Assembly (NCBI GenBank): GCA_937863995.1
Contig: CALMIK010000065.1
Coordinates: 1 to 41,712 of the forward strand
Length of the DNA stretch: 41,712 nt
Direction of reading: 5' to 3'
Source of the DNA: an uncultured Chelatococcus sp.
GTDB taxonomy: Bacteria > Pseudomonadota > Alphaproteobacteria > Rhizobiales > Beijerinckiaceae
The notes beneath the pieces were generated by a model, which searched no databases, was not told the DNA's origin, and was given only the letters and a program-made list of their open reading frames with translations. A program made the position numbers and the translations under genes. Shown in pieces: positions 26,729 through 34,879 of this stretch; the first letter of the stretch is position 1; every line of letters starts with the position of its first letter.

Positions 26729-27504
26729 ATATGCCTCTTGCCGCATGCCTTCCGGACTTCGGCTCAGGCGACATGCCGAAAGCCATCGAGGATCATTCCC
26801 CGGCCAAGCCGGCCGGAATCCAGGCTTTTCCGAGCGCTGCCGACGCAAAGCCCGCTCAGAAGAAGGTCAAGGACGGCACGCTGAAATCGGCGGGGAGCAC
26901 GCTGAAGTCGGTTGTCCGGCACATCAAACTCGTCGATCAGCCGGAGATCTCGCCTCTCGTCGAGCCGACGCCTCCGGTGGACATAGACGCGCTTCTCAAG
27001 GAAAGCGCCGACAAGGTACGCGCGGAAGAGGCGCAGAAGGCAAGGACCGCCCTCGCCGCGGCCATCGCCGCCGAACGCGAGGCTCATGAGGAGCAGCGCC
27101 GCAAGGAACGGGCGGAATGGGTCGCGGGCGAATCGTCACGGCTCGCGGAGCGGATCGTCGACACTTTCTCCGACCTCGAGGACGGATTATCCGATTCGAT
27201 GGTGCGCATCTTCACGCCGTTCCTCAAGGCAGCCGTGCGCGACAAGGCGCTGGGCGAGCTGCAGGGCACCGTCCTCTCGCTGCTGGGCGAGGCAGAGACG
27301 GCGCAGATAGAGGTCTCGGGACCGGCGGACCTGATCGAAAAGATCAGCAGCGCCATCGCCGAAACCGCGCCCGAGCGCGTCCCGCAAATCGTTTTCACAG
27401 TCTCCGACAGCACGGACGTGCGCGTGGTCGCCGGCAACACCGTCTGCGCCACCCAGCTCGGAATCTGGAATCAGCGCATCGAAGCAGCCCTTGGCCTGCA
27501 GTAA
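26725..27504 (+). CDS. FliH-like flagellar export stator (tentative)
   Basis: This 259-residue protein is translationally coupled to fliF (ATGA overlap, 26725-26728). It is soluble. Residues 90-140 form a charged helical region rich in Ala, Glu and Arg (KARTALAAAIAAEREAHEEQRRKERAEW), as in FliH. A C-terminal globular part has VSGPADLIEKISSAIAE and IVFTVSDSTDVRVVAGNTVCATQLGIWNQRIEAAL, recalling FliH/YscL C-terminal domains. FliH links the ATPase FliI to the C-ring. Similarity is weak, so the call rests on architecture and position; it could be another flagellar accessory protein. Confidence 0.6.
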   Translation: MNMPLAACLPDFGSGDMPKAIEDHSPAKPAGIQAFPSAADAKPAQKKVKDGTLKSAGSTLKSVVRHIKLVDQPEISPLVEPTPPVDIDALLKESADKVRAEEAQKARTALAAAIAAEREAHEEQRRKERAEWVAGESSRLAERIVDTFSDLEDGLSDSMVRIFTPFLKAAVRDKALGELQGTVLSLLGEAETAQIEVSGPADLIEKISSAIAETAPERVPQIVFTVSDSTDVRVVAGNTVCATQLGIWNQRIEAALGLQ

Positions 27505-27540
27505 CGCGACGGTATGCGGTATCGGGAGTGAAGGTGCGGA

Positions 27541-28683
27541 ATGGACAAGATCGAGCAGGAACTGATCCTTATCCAGCGACGCAATCAGGAGCCCGAGGAG
27601 CACGGGGCTCACGGCATATGGAAAATCGCCTATGCCGACTTCATGACCGCGCTGATGGCCTTCTTTCTCATCATGTGGCTGCTCAATGTCGCCGACAAGG
27701 AACAGCGTGTGTCGGTGGCCAACTACTTCAACCCCATCAAGCTGGCCGATATCTCGCCCACCCGCAAGGGCGTTGAAGAGCCTGAGGAAACCATCGCGAC
27801 CGACAAAAGCGAGGGATCGAAGTCGGTCACGCCGACGCCGAGTGAAAGCGCCAACGCCGGATCGAGCCTGAAAATGACGGGCGATGCCGCGCACGCGGCA
27901 AAACCGCGTTTTCCCGAAAGCGTGCTGTTCATGGACCCCTACGCCATTCTCGCCAAGCTCGCGGATGACGACAAGCCCAAGGACAAGGCGCCACCCAGCG
28001 CGACCGAAACCGATGCGGAGAGCGGCGCGCCGCGCACTTCAACTGTCCGCGATCCTTTCGATCCGGCCTATTGGCGGCTGGCACCGGAGGGGCAGCCTTC
28101 CGCCGTGTCGCAGGACGGCCAGCCCCAGGCGGGCACGGGAGGCGGTTCCGACACCCTGCCGGCCGACGCCGGCCAGCCGCTCGCCGAACTCCTAAATGCG
28201 GCGGACCAGGAGCAGGCGCGCGAGGTTTCGGCGTTACGCCAGGGCGTCGCCGACGCACTCAAACAGGAAAGCTCGTCACCCGGCGCACCGGAGGTGGACG
28301 TGGAGCGCACCGGCGAAGGCATCCTGATCAGCCTCACAGACGCCGATGCCTTCAGCATGTTCTCGATCGGATCGGCCGAGCCCAAGCCCGAAGTGGTGCG
28401 CGCGCTTGCCCGCATTGGCAAGATACTCGCCGAACGCAAGGGCTCCGTCATCATTCGCGGACACACGGACTCCCTGCCCTTCAAGTCCGAAAATTACGAC
28501 AACTGGCGGCTGTCGTCGGCGCGTGCGCACATGGCGTCCTACATGCTGATGCGTGGCGGCCTCGATCAGAGCCGGATCGAACGCATCGAAGGACACGCCG
28601 ACAGACTGCCGCGCAACGCGCAGAACACGCGCGCCGCCGAGAACCGGCGCATCGAGATCCTGTTGCGGGAGAAGAGCGGATGA
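27541..28683 (+). CDS. motB: Flagellar motor stator protein MotB
   Basis: This is a 380-residue stator subunit. The single TM helix begins after IWKIAYADFMTALMAFFL, with the proton-binding Asp33. A long linker rich in Ser, Thr and acidic residues (about 70-250) precedes an OmpA-like peptidoglycan-binding domain: RGHTDSLPFKSENYDNWRLSSARAH and EGHADRLPRNAQNTRAAENRRIEI. It is longer than E. coli MotB (308 residues) but similar to rhizobial forms. The gap from the FliH-like gene is 36 nt; the stop overlaps motC by ATGA. motA is not in this window. Confidence 0.95.
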   Translation: MDKIEQELILIQRRNQEPEEHGAHGIWKIAYADFMTALMAFFLIMWLLNVADKEQRVSVANYFNPIKLADISPTRKGVEEPEETIATDKSEGSKSVTPTPSESANAGSSLKMTGDAAHAAKPRFPESVLFMDPYAILAKLADDDKPKDKAPPSATETDAESGAPRTSTVRDPFDPAYWRLAPEGQPSAVSQDGQPQAGTGGGSDTLPADAGQPLAELLNAADQEQAREVSALRQGVADALKQESSSPGAPEVDVERTGEGILISLTDADAFSMFSIGSAEPKPEVVRALARIGKILAERKGSVIIRGHTDSLPFKSENYDNWRLSSARAHMASYMLMRGGLDQSRIERIEGHADRLPRNAQNTRAAENRRIEILLREKSG

Positions 28684-30032
28684 AGCCACTCTCCCAGCAA
28701 CCGACAGCTTCCGCAGGTGTTTTCAGCGCGTCCGTTTTTCGCGCCGGCGCAGGCATTGTGCTTTGCGCCGCGCTCTTGCTGGTATCCGGCGAGCTTCCCG
28801 TCCACGCGCAGGAGGAGCCCCCGCCGGTGGCGGCCCCCGCGCCGAGCGAGGGCGCGAACAGCGGCCCCGCATGGCGCACGGCGAACGAGCCCTATCGGCT
28901 CGTCCGCACGCTGCAGGCCATTCAGGACCGCACGGCCCATGGCTCGCGCGAGGCGCTCGCGTTGCAATCGCCGCTGCTGTCGCAAATCGAGCAACAGCTC
29001 ATGGTGGCGCCAGCCGAGGTGTGGCAGGACCCGCGCAACGCCCGGGCGGCCGTTTCGTTCTCCCTCAGCGGCGGATCGCCCGCGATCCTGCGCAAGCTGG
29101 TGCGCATGGACCCCGCGCCAGCGATCGAGAACGAGGTTCTGAAAGGCGTGCTCGCTTACGTCGAGGGCGACGAGGAAGACGCGCGTCACTATCTTGGCGA
29201 CATCGACGCCCGCTCCCTTGCCCCAGGAATCAACGGGCGCATCGCCCTCGTGCAATCGGCGCTTTTCGCGCGCTCCGCGCCCGAGAAAGCGCTTGGCCTG
29301 CTTGACGTCGCGCGTTTGCTGCTGCCTGGCACGCTGGTCGACGAGGGAGCGTTGCGCCGTGAGGTGTTTCTCGCCGGCCAGCTCGGCCTCAACGACAAAT
29401 TCAAGCGTCTCGCCAAGCACTACCTGCAGCGCTATCCCAAGTCTGTATATGCAGGCGATTTTCACCAGCGATTCTCGGCCGCCCTCGTCCGCCTCGACAT
29501 GTCCGGCACGCCGGAAGAGGAAAAATGGCTCAGCGACCTGCTGCGGGCGCTGGACGAGCCCACCCAGGCCAACATCAACCTCATTCTCGCCAAGCAAGCG
29601 ATCACTCAGGGCAAGACCCGCATGGCGGTGCTCGGCGCCAAGCGCGCGATGGAGATCGCCCCTCGCAACAGCGTCGCGCTTGAACGGGCGAAGCTTTACT
29701 ACGCCGCAGCCATCGTCATCAACGAGAAGGATTTCGTCGAGGGGCAGAGCATCCTCAAGACGATCAACCGCCAGCGGCTGCCGGCCGACGATATCGGCCT
29801 GCTCGATTCCGCCCTCTACCTCGCCACGCGCATCCGCGAGCTTCCGGTTACCGCCAGCGCTTCCGAGGCCGTCGCGAGCGCACCAGCCCCCACGCCTGCG
29901 CCCGCACCTGCCGCGAGCAAGCCGCTAGAACCGGGGTTCGAGGCAACGCCGACGCTGAGCGCGACCGTGTCGCGCGTCAGGCAACTGATCGGCGATTCAG
30001 ATACATTGATCGATAAGGAAACAGGTTCATGA
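28680..30032 (+). CDS. motC: Periplasmic flagellar motor protein MotC
   Basis: This is a 450-residue protein with a signal peptide (core VLCAALLLVSGELPVHA). Its helical repeat-like body matches rhizobial MotC: SREALALQSPLLSQIEQQLM, NARAAVSFSLSGGSPAILRKL and VREVFLAGQLGLNDKFKRLAKHYLQRYPKSVYAGDF-like segments. In Sinorhizobium MotC is periplasmic and interacts with MotB for torque generation. An Ala/Pro-rich stretch lies near the C-terminus. It overlaps both neighbours by four bases (28680-28683 and 30029-30032). Confidence 0.93.
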   Translation: MKPLSQQPTASAGVFSASVFRAGAGIVLCAALLLVSGELPVHAQEEPPPVAAPAPSEGANSGPAWRTANEPYRLVRTLQAIQDRTAHGSREALALQSPLLSQIEQQLMVAPAEVWQDPRNARAAVSFSLSGGSPAILRKLVRMDPAPAIENEVLKGVLAYVEGDEEDARHYLGDIDARSLAPGINGRIALVQSALFARSAPEKALGLLDVARLLLPGTLVDEGALRREVFLAGQLGLNDKFKRLAKHYLQRYPKSVYAGDFHQRFSAALVRLDMSGTPEEEKWLSDLLRALDEPTQANINLILAKQAITQGKTRMAVLGAKRAMEIAPRNSVALERAKLYYAAAIVINEKDFVEGQSILKTINRQRLPADDIGLLDSALYLATRIRELPVTASASEAVASAPAPTPAPAPAASKPLEPGFEATPTLSATVSRVRQLIGDSDTLIDKETGS

Positions 30033-31543
30033 GCGCGATCGACGTCGCTTCCACCCCGAATGGCGCCGCGCCTGCAGGCGCACGGTCGAAGGCGACCGAT
30101 GCCGGCAGGGGCAACGGTGGTGGCGACGGCGCGTTCTCGCAGGTTTTCGAATCGGTTGCGCGTAATCCCGCAGACGCCCGAGCTGCCACGCGCGATCCCG
30201 CAGCCGGCGCGGCGGCTGAAGACAAGGCCGCGACGGAGAAGACCGCAGACGAGAAGGCGGGTGGCATCGATGCGCGACGCGACGGCATCCTCTCCCGCGC
30301 GCGCGGATCGATCGGCGCGCCTGTAGCGGACAGTAAAGACGCGGTCGCGGACGAAAAGACGACGGCGCGCGAAGAGACGGATGCGTCCGACGACAAGCAG
30401 GCGAAGGACGACACGCGCCCCGAGGATGCATCGCGCGGCCGGGCGCATGATGCGGAGGGAGATCTGACGCTGCTTCTCGGCATCGGCGTGGACGCCGCGC
30501 CGCATGCGGCCGATACGCCCGAGCGCAAATCGTCGGCACCGCTTCGGCGCGATGTCCTGCCGCAATTGCCGAATGCCGATGCTGTCGACGGGGATGCCGG
30601 CGAGCGGCCGCAGACCGCGCGCATCACCATCATCGGTCGCGAGACGCATTTCGCGCCGGTAAACGTACCGGCGCAGGATAATCGTCAACAGCAGGCAGTG
30701 GCAATCGGCGCTGAGACCAAGCCTGTGGCTGACCGGCTGCCCGGCATGCCGGCGGTCGCCTCCGAAAAGCGCGCCGAGACTGCGCGGCCTGGGGAGTTCA
30801 GTAACACGGCCGGCCCCGCAGAAGCTGCGCGCCCCGTGACCCCGAACGCGCTCGCGCCGCGCACGGCGCGCGCCTTGTCCGCCATTGGGCTGGCGCGTGA
30901 GGAAACGCGCAGCGCGCAGCAGCCGGCGGTTGCGGCCAACACCGACACGGCGGCTGTTTCCAGCGTCGGCGTAGTTCCCGAAGCGGGCGCGCTCGTTCGT
31001 GTCGCCGATCAGATCATCAGCCAGGCGCGGGAGCTGACCACGGCGGCGGGCAACCCGGCTCCGGCCCACGGCACGGCTCAGCCATCTCAACATCTGCATG
31101 ACGGCGGCCCCGTCCGCATCCTGCGTCTGCAACTGCAGCCCGAGGAACTCGGCCTCGTGACGGCGCGGCTGCGCATCGTCGGCGGCGTGCTCGAGCTGCG
31201 TATCACCGCTGACAGGCCGCAGTCCGTCGAGGTGCTGCAACAGGACCGCGAGGGCCTGATCGAGACACTGCAGCGCGCCGGCTACAAGGCGGAGATTGCG
31301 TCCATCGAGTTCGCCCGGTCCCCGACGCCCGCGCCCGCGCAGGCATCCGGAAGCGGGTCCGGCCAGCAGGCGCTTTCACAAGGCTTTTCCGGGCAGGATG
31401 GCGGCAGCGCCTTTAGCGGCTCGGACCGCTCGCCGCAAGGAGGCAATGCCGGTAACGGGCGGCAGCAGGATGAGCACTCCGCTGGCGGCAACGGCGACAA
31501 CACGATCCGGCGTTCCGATGATCCGCAGGCCATCTATCTGTAA
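30029..31543 (+). CDS. fliK: Flagellar hook-length control protein
   Basis: This is a 504-residue protein formerly called MotD in rhizobia. The first 340 residues are low-complexity, rich in Ala, Asp, Arg and Pro, with no stable fold expected. They form the molecular-ruler part. The C-terminal Flg_hook domain is clear: LRLQLQPEELGLVTARLRIVGG, then LELRITADRPQSVEVLQQDREGLIETL and AGYKAEIASIEFARS. A Gln/Gly/Ser-rich tail follows. It overlaps motC by ATGA and the lytic transglycosylase gene by 26 nt. Confidence 0.9.
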   Translation: MSAIDVASTPNGAAPAGARSKATDAGRGNGGGDGAFSQVFESVARNPADARAATRDPAAGAAAEDKAATEKTADEKAGGIDARRDGILSRARGSIGAPVADSKDAVADEKTTAREETDASDDKQAKDDTRPEDASRGRAHDAEGDLTLLLGIGVDAAPHAADTPERKSSAPLRRDVLPQLPNADAVDGDAGERPQTARITIIGRETHFAPVNVPAQDNRQQQAVAIGAETKPVADRLPGMPAVASEKRAETARPGEFSNTAGPAEAARPVTPNALAPRTARALSAIGLAREETRSAQQPAVAANTDTAAVSSVGVVPEAGALVRVADQIISQARELTTAAGNPAPAHGTAQPSQHLHDGGPVRILRLQLQPEELGLVTARLRIVGGVLELRITADRPQSVEVLQQDREGLIETLQRAGYKAEIASIEFARSPTPAPAQASGSGSGQQALSQGFSGQDGGSAFSGSDRSPQGGNAGNGRQQDEHSAGGNGDNTIRRSDDPQAIYL

Positions 31544-32141
31544 CGGGCGTGCGTGGGGCGCGATCACCGGCGTAATCCTGACGCTGGCGCTCGCCGGCGA
31601 GGCGGCGGCGGTGACATCCCGCAGGCAGGATGCCCGGACGGCAGGGCCGGCCCTCAACGTCTGCGAACGGGAAATGATCCGCGCCGCGCGCGAGTTTCGC
31701 GTGCCCGTCAATATCCTCTATGCGGTCGGCCTCACGGAAACGGGACGGCGCGGATCGTTGCAGCCCTATGCCATGAACATCGCCGGCGCGGCCTATTTCG
31801 CGCCGAGCAAGCAGGATGCGATACGCCGCCTCGACGAGGAGCGCGCCAGGGGCGTGCGGTTGATCGACTTGGGCTGCATGCAGATCAACCATCACTATCA
31901 CCACAAGAATTTTTCCTCGTCGTCGGAAATGCTCGATCCGCGCAGCAACGTGAATTACGCGGCGAAGTTTCTCAAGGAGCTGCGCCAGCGCGAAGGCAAC
32001 TGGACGATGGCGGTCGCGCGCTATCACGCTGGCCCCAACAACAATCCGGCGCAGAAGCGTTACATCTGCCGTGTCATCACCAACATGGTGGCCACCGGCT
32101 TCGGCAACTGGACGCCGAAGGCGAAACAGTTCTGCGAATAG
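31518..32141 (+). CDS. Lytic transglycosylase (SLT domain), flagellar operon
   Basis: This is a 207-residue exported protein. The signal peptide core is AWGAITGVILTLALAGEAAA. The SLT domain has NILYAVGLTETGRRG with catalytic Glu74, then the GCMQINHHYHH and NYAAKFLKELRQREGNWTMAVARYHAG motifs typical of C-type SLT enzymes. ATG 31518 lies inside fliK, so the genes overlap by 26 nt and the gene is read in another frame there. Its place at the end of the flagellar operon suggests peptidoglycan opening for rod or stator assembly, as reported for SltF-type enzymes. That role is inferred. Confidence 0.88.
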   Translation: MIRRPSICNGRAWGAITGVILTLALAGEAAAVTSRRQDARTAGPALNVCEREMIRAAREFRVPVNILYAVGLTETGRRGSLQPYAMNIAGAAYFAPSKQDAIRRLDEERARGVRLIDLGCMQINHHYHHKNFSSSSEMLDPRSNVNYAAKFLKELRQREGNWTMAVARYHAGPNNNPAQKRYICRVITNMVATGFGNWTPKAKQFCE

Positions 32142-32198
32142 GCTCGACCGGGGCCTATGCCGAAAGCTATGGTTGCCTGCGGAATTGAAGGAGGCAGC

Positions 32199-33755
32199 AT
32201 GAGCGACGGCATCCACCACATCACGGCGATCACCCGCAAGGTGCAGGACAACGTCGATTTCTACGCGGGCTTTCTCGGGCTGCGCCTCGTCAAGCAGACC
32301 GGCGGATTCGAGGATGCACGGCAGCTGCACCTGCTTTACGGCGATGCCGTTGGTTCACCCGGTTCGCTGGTGACGTTCCTTGTGTGGGAGGACGGATCGG
32401 GCGGGCGCGTCGGCCATGGGCAGGCGAGCGAGATCGCGTTCGCCATCGCGCCCGCGAGCATCGGATTCTGGCTGACGCGGGCGCTGGCGTTCAACCTGCG
32501 CCCGGAAGGCCCGTCGCGCGCCTTCGACGAACCGGTGCTGCGCCTGCGCGACCCCGATGGCATCGTCGTGAAGCTCGTCGGCAGCGACCTGAAGTCCGCG
32601 CGACCGTGGCATGCGCCCGACATTCCGGCCGAACACGCCATCGCCCGTGTGCGCGGCGCGACCCTGCTGAGCGAGACGCCGCACGAAACGGCGGCGTTCC
32701 TGCAAGCGCATTTCGGTTACCGGCCCGGCTCCACCAATGCGGAAGGGACCACGTTGCGGCTGGTGTCGCATGCCGGCGACGCGATCGACATCGTGAACGC
32801 CCACGGTTTCTGGGAACAGGCGCCGGGCACGGGCACCATCGACCACATCGCCATGCGCGCGCCCGATATCGATCATGTCGCGCGCGTCGAGGCGGCGTTG
32901 CGGCGCGTGAGCGGCACGGTCACGAACCTGCACGACCGGCGCTACTTCACGTCGCTCTATGTCCGCGAGCCGGGCGGCGCGCTGCTCGAACTCGCCACCG
33001 ACGGCCCCGGCTTCACCATCGACGAGCCGGAGGCGGAACTCGGCACGACGCTGTTCACGCCGCCGGGCGGGGACAGCGAGACACGCCTCGTATTGCCGCA
33101 ATTCGCCCGACCGGGAGAGCCCCGCATGCGCTATCACGACCTGCCCTTCATCCACCGTTTCCACATTCCCGACGACGCCGACGACACCACCATCGTACTG
33201 CTGCACGGCACGGGCGGCGACGAGGCGGACCTGTTCCCCCTCGCTCACCGCATCGCGCCGCGCGCGCGGCTGCTGGGCGTACGGGGGCGAAGCCACGAGG
33301 AAGGCGTGCAGCGCTGGTTCCGCCGCACGTCCGCGACCACGTTCGACCAGACGGATCTGCGCGCCGAGGCCGAGGCCTTCGCCGAATTCACCGAGGCGGC
33401 GAACGCGGCCTATGGCCTCGATCCGGCGCGCACGGTCTATCTCGGCTATTCCAACGGCGCGAACCTGCTCGGCGCGCTGCTGTCGGTGCGTCCGCACACG
33501 GTGCGCCGCGCCATCCTGCTGCGCGGCATCGCGGTGCTGAACGATCCGCCGGCCGCCGATTTGTCCGACGCGGCCGTACTGCTGGTCACCGGCAGCCGCG
33601 ATCCCTACGGCCGGCTGGCGCCCGCGCTGGAGGAGGCGCTGCGCGCGGGCAAGGCCGATCTCGACGCACACTCCATCGATGCCGGACATGAACTGTCCGG
33701 CATCGACATCGAGCTGTCGCGCGCGTGGCTCGCCGCCAGAGCGCTTATCGATTAA
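32199..33755 (+). CDS. VOC ring-cleaving dioxygenase fused to carboxylesterase
   Basis: This is a 518-residue two-enzyme protein. Residues 1-300 are a VOC dioxygenase of the MhqO type: HH6-7 (IHHITAI), His216 (DHIAMR) and Glu264 (LLELATDGPGF) give the metal facial triad. Residues 312-518 are an alpha/beta hydrolase of the MhqD type: LLHGTGGDE, Ser418 in GYSNGA, Asp468 in GSRDPYG and His497 in AGHELS. Homologous activities are separate genes in Bacillus (mhqO, mhqD), acting on quinones such as methylhydroquinone. ATG 32199 has AAGGAGG upstream. The C-terminal codons LID-stop lie in a palindromic repeat. The substrate is unknown. Confidence 0.88.
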   Translation: MSDGIHHITAITRKVQDNVDFYAGFLGLRLVKQTGGFEDARQLHLLYGDAVGSPGSLVTFLVWEDGSGGRVGHGQASEIAFAIAPASIGFWLTRALAFNLRPEGPSRAFDEPVLRLRDPDGIVVKLVGSDLKSARPWHAPDIPAEHAIARVRGATLLSETPHETAAFLQAHFGYRPGSTNAEGTTLRLVSHAGDAIDIVNAHGFWEQAPGTGTIDHIAMRAPDIDHVARVEAALRRVSGTVTNLHDRRYFTSLYVREPGGALLELATDGPGFTIDEPEAELGTTLFTPPGGDSETRLVLPQFARPGEPRMRYHDLPFIHRFHIPDDADDTTIVLLHGTGGDEADLFPLAHRIAPRARLLGVRGRSHEEGVQRWFRRTSATTFDQTDLRAEAEAFAEFTEAANAAYGLDPARTVYLGYSNGANLLGALLSVRPHTVRRAILLRGIAVLNDPPAADLSDAAVLLVTGSRDPYGRLAPALEEALRAGKADLDAHSIDAGHELSGIDIELSRAWLAARALID

Positions 33756-33790
33756 ATGCAATCATTTAATCGATAAGGATACGATCTAAA
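33738..33790 (-). repeat. Palindromic dispersed repeat, copy 2
   Basis: CTTATCGATTAAATG (33744-33758) and CATTTAATCGATAAG (33763-33777) form a perfect 15-bp inverted repeat with loop CAAT. The unit supplies the TAA stop (33753-33755) of the dioxygenase-esterase fusion and the TAG stop (33786-33788) of the convergent dioxygenase. On the minus strand it matches copy 1 at 14503-14555. No T tract follows, but a bidirectional end-of-transcript role is plausible. Confidence 0.75.
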
Positions 33791-34742
33791 CCAGAGGCTT
33801 GAGCCCCGCTTCGATCGACGCGCGCCGCCCTTCGAGGAAGGGCGGCAGCGACAGCCGTTCGCCAAGGGTTTCCAGCGGTTCGTCGACGGCGAAGCCGGGA
33901 CCGTCCGTGGCGATCTCGAACAGGTTGCCGCCCGGCTCGCGGAAGTAGAGCGAGCGGAAGTAGTAGCGCTCGACCTCGCCGCTCGACCGCAGCCCGGCAT
34001 CGGTCAGCCGGCGCGTCCAGGCGTGCAGCTGCTCGACATCGGGCGCGCGGAACGCGACATGGTGCACCGCGCCGGCGCCCTGCCGCGCCACCGGCAGCCC
34101 CGGCTGCACGGCGACATGCAGCTCCGCATCCGCGCCGCCTTCGCCGATCGCGAACACATGGACATGGCCCGCGCCATCGGGCGAGGCGTAGTCGCGCACC
34201 TTGCGGAAGTTGAGCACTTCCGTCAGCACGCGTTCGGTGTTGCGAATGTCGGGCACGCTGATGACGACGGGCCCCAGGCCGCGAATCTGGTGCTCGGCGG
34301 CGACGGGGCTCGCTTCCCATGGATGCGCCGCGCCCGCGCCCCCATCGTCGACGAGCCGGAAACGCTGGCCCTCCGGGTCCTCGAACAGGAGCGAGGCGCG
34401 CCCGTCGATCTCGGCGATATCGCCGACGACCAGGCCGCCGACGGCCGTGAGCCTGTCGCGCCAGAAGGCGAGGCTGTCCGCGCCCGCGACCCGCAGGCCC
34501 GTGCTGGAAATGGAATGCGTGCCGCGCCGCTCGCGCTCGACGGGCCAGTCGAAGAAGGTAAGGTCGGTGCCGGGCGAGGCCAGCGCATCGGCGTAGAACA
34601 GGTGATAGGCGCTGGTGTCGTCCTGGTTGACGGTCTTCTTGACAAGACGAAGCCCGAGCGTGCCCGTGTAGAACCGAAGATTACCCGGCGCATCTGCCGT
34701 AATGGCGGTAACGTGATGAATTCCCGTCAGGTTGAGAGACAT
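33786..34742 (-). CDS. VOC ring-cleaving dioxygenase
   Basis: This is a 318-residue extradiol-type dioxygenase of the glyoxalase/VOC superfamily, in the MhqO group. The N-terminal HH9-10 (GIHHVTAI), HH227-228 (VHHVAFR) and Glu276 (LFEIATDGPGF) supply the metal ligands. Two VOC modules (about 5-140 and 155-300) are visible. ATG 34742 is preceded by GGAGGG and is preferred over earlier in-frame starts. It is a paralogue of the dioxygenase half of the convergent fusion gene (shared HHxTAIT, LGLRLVK and ATDGPGF). Hydroquinone-like substrates are inferred from the family. Confidence 0.9.
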   Translation of the reverse strand: MSLNLTGIHHVTAITADAPGNLRFYTGTLGLRLVKKTVNQDDTSAYHLFYADALASPGTDLTFFDWPVERERRGTHSISSTGLRVAGADSLAFWRDRLTAVGGLVVGDIAEIDGRASLLFEDPEGQRFRLVDDGGAGAAHPWEASPVAAEHQIRGLGPVVISVPDIRNTERVLTEVLNFRKVRDYASPDGAGHVHVFAIGEGGADAELHVAVQPGLPVARQGAGAVHHVAFRAPDVEQLHAWTRRLTDAGLRSSGEVERYYFRSLYFREPGGNLFEIATDGPGFAVDEPLETLGERLSLPPFLEGRRASIEAGLKPLV

Positions 34743-34879
34743 CGAACCCTCCATGCCGCATGAATTTCCGCACCGGTGACTCGGGTGGATACATCTGGAC
34801 GTCCGGCGCGTGCGCGACGATGCCGCCAGATATCGGGCACGCACACGCGCCGTTCAAGGGCCGCCACTGGCCCCCCGCC

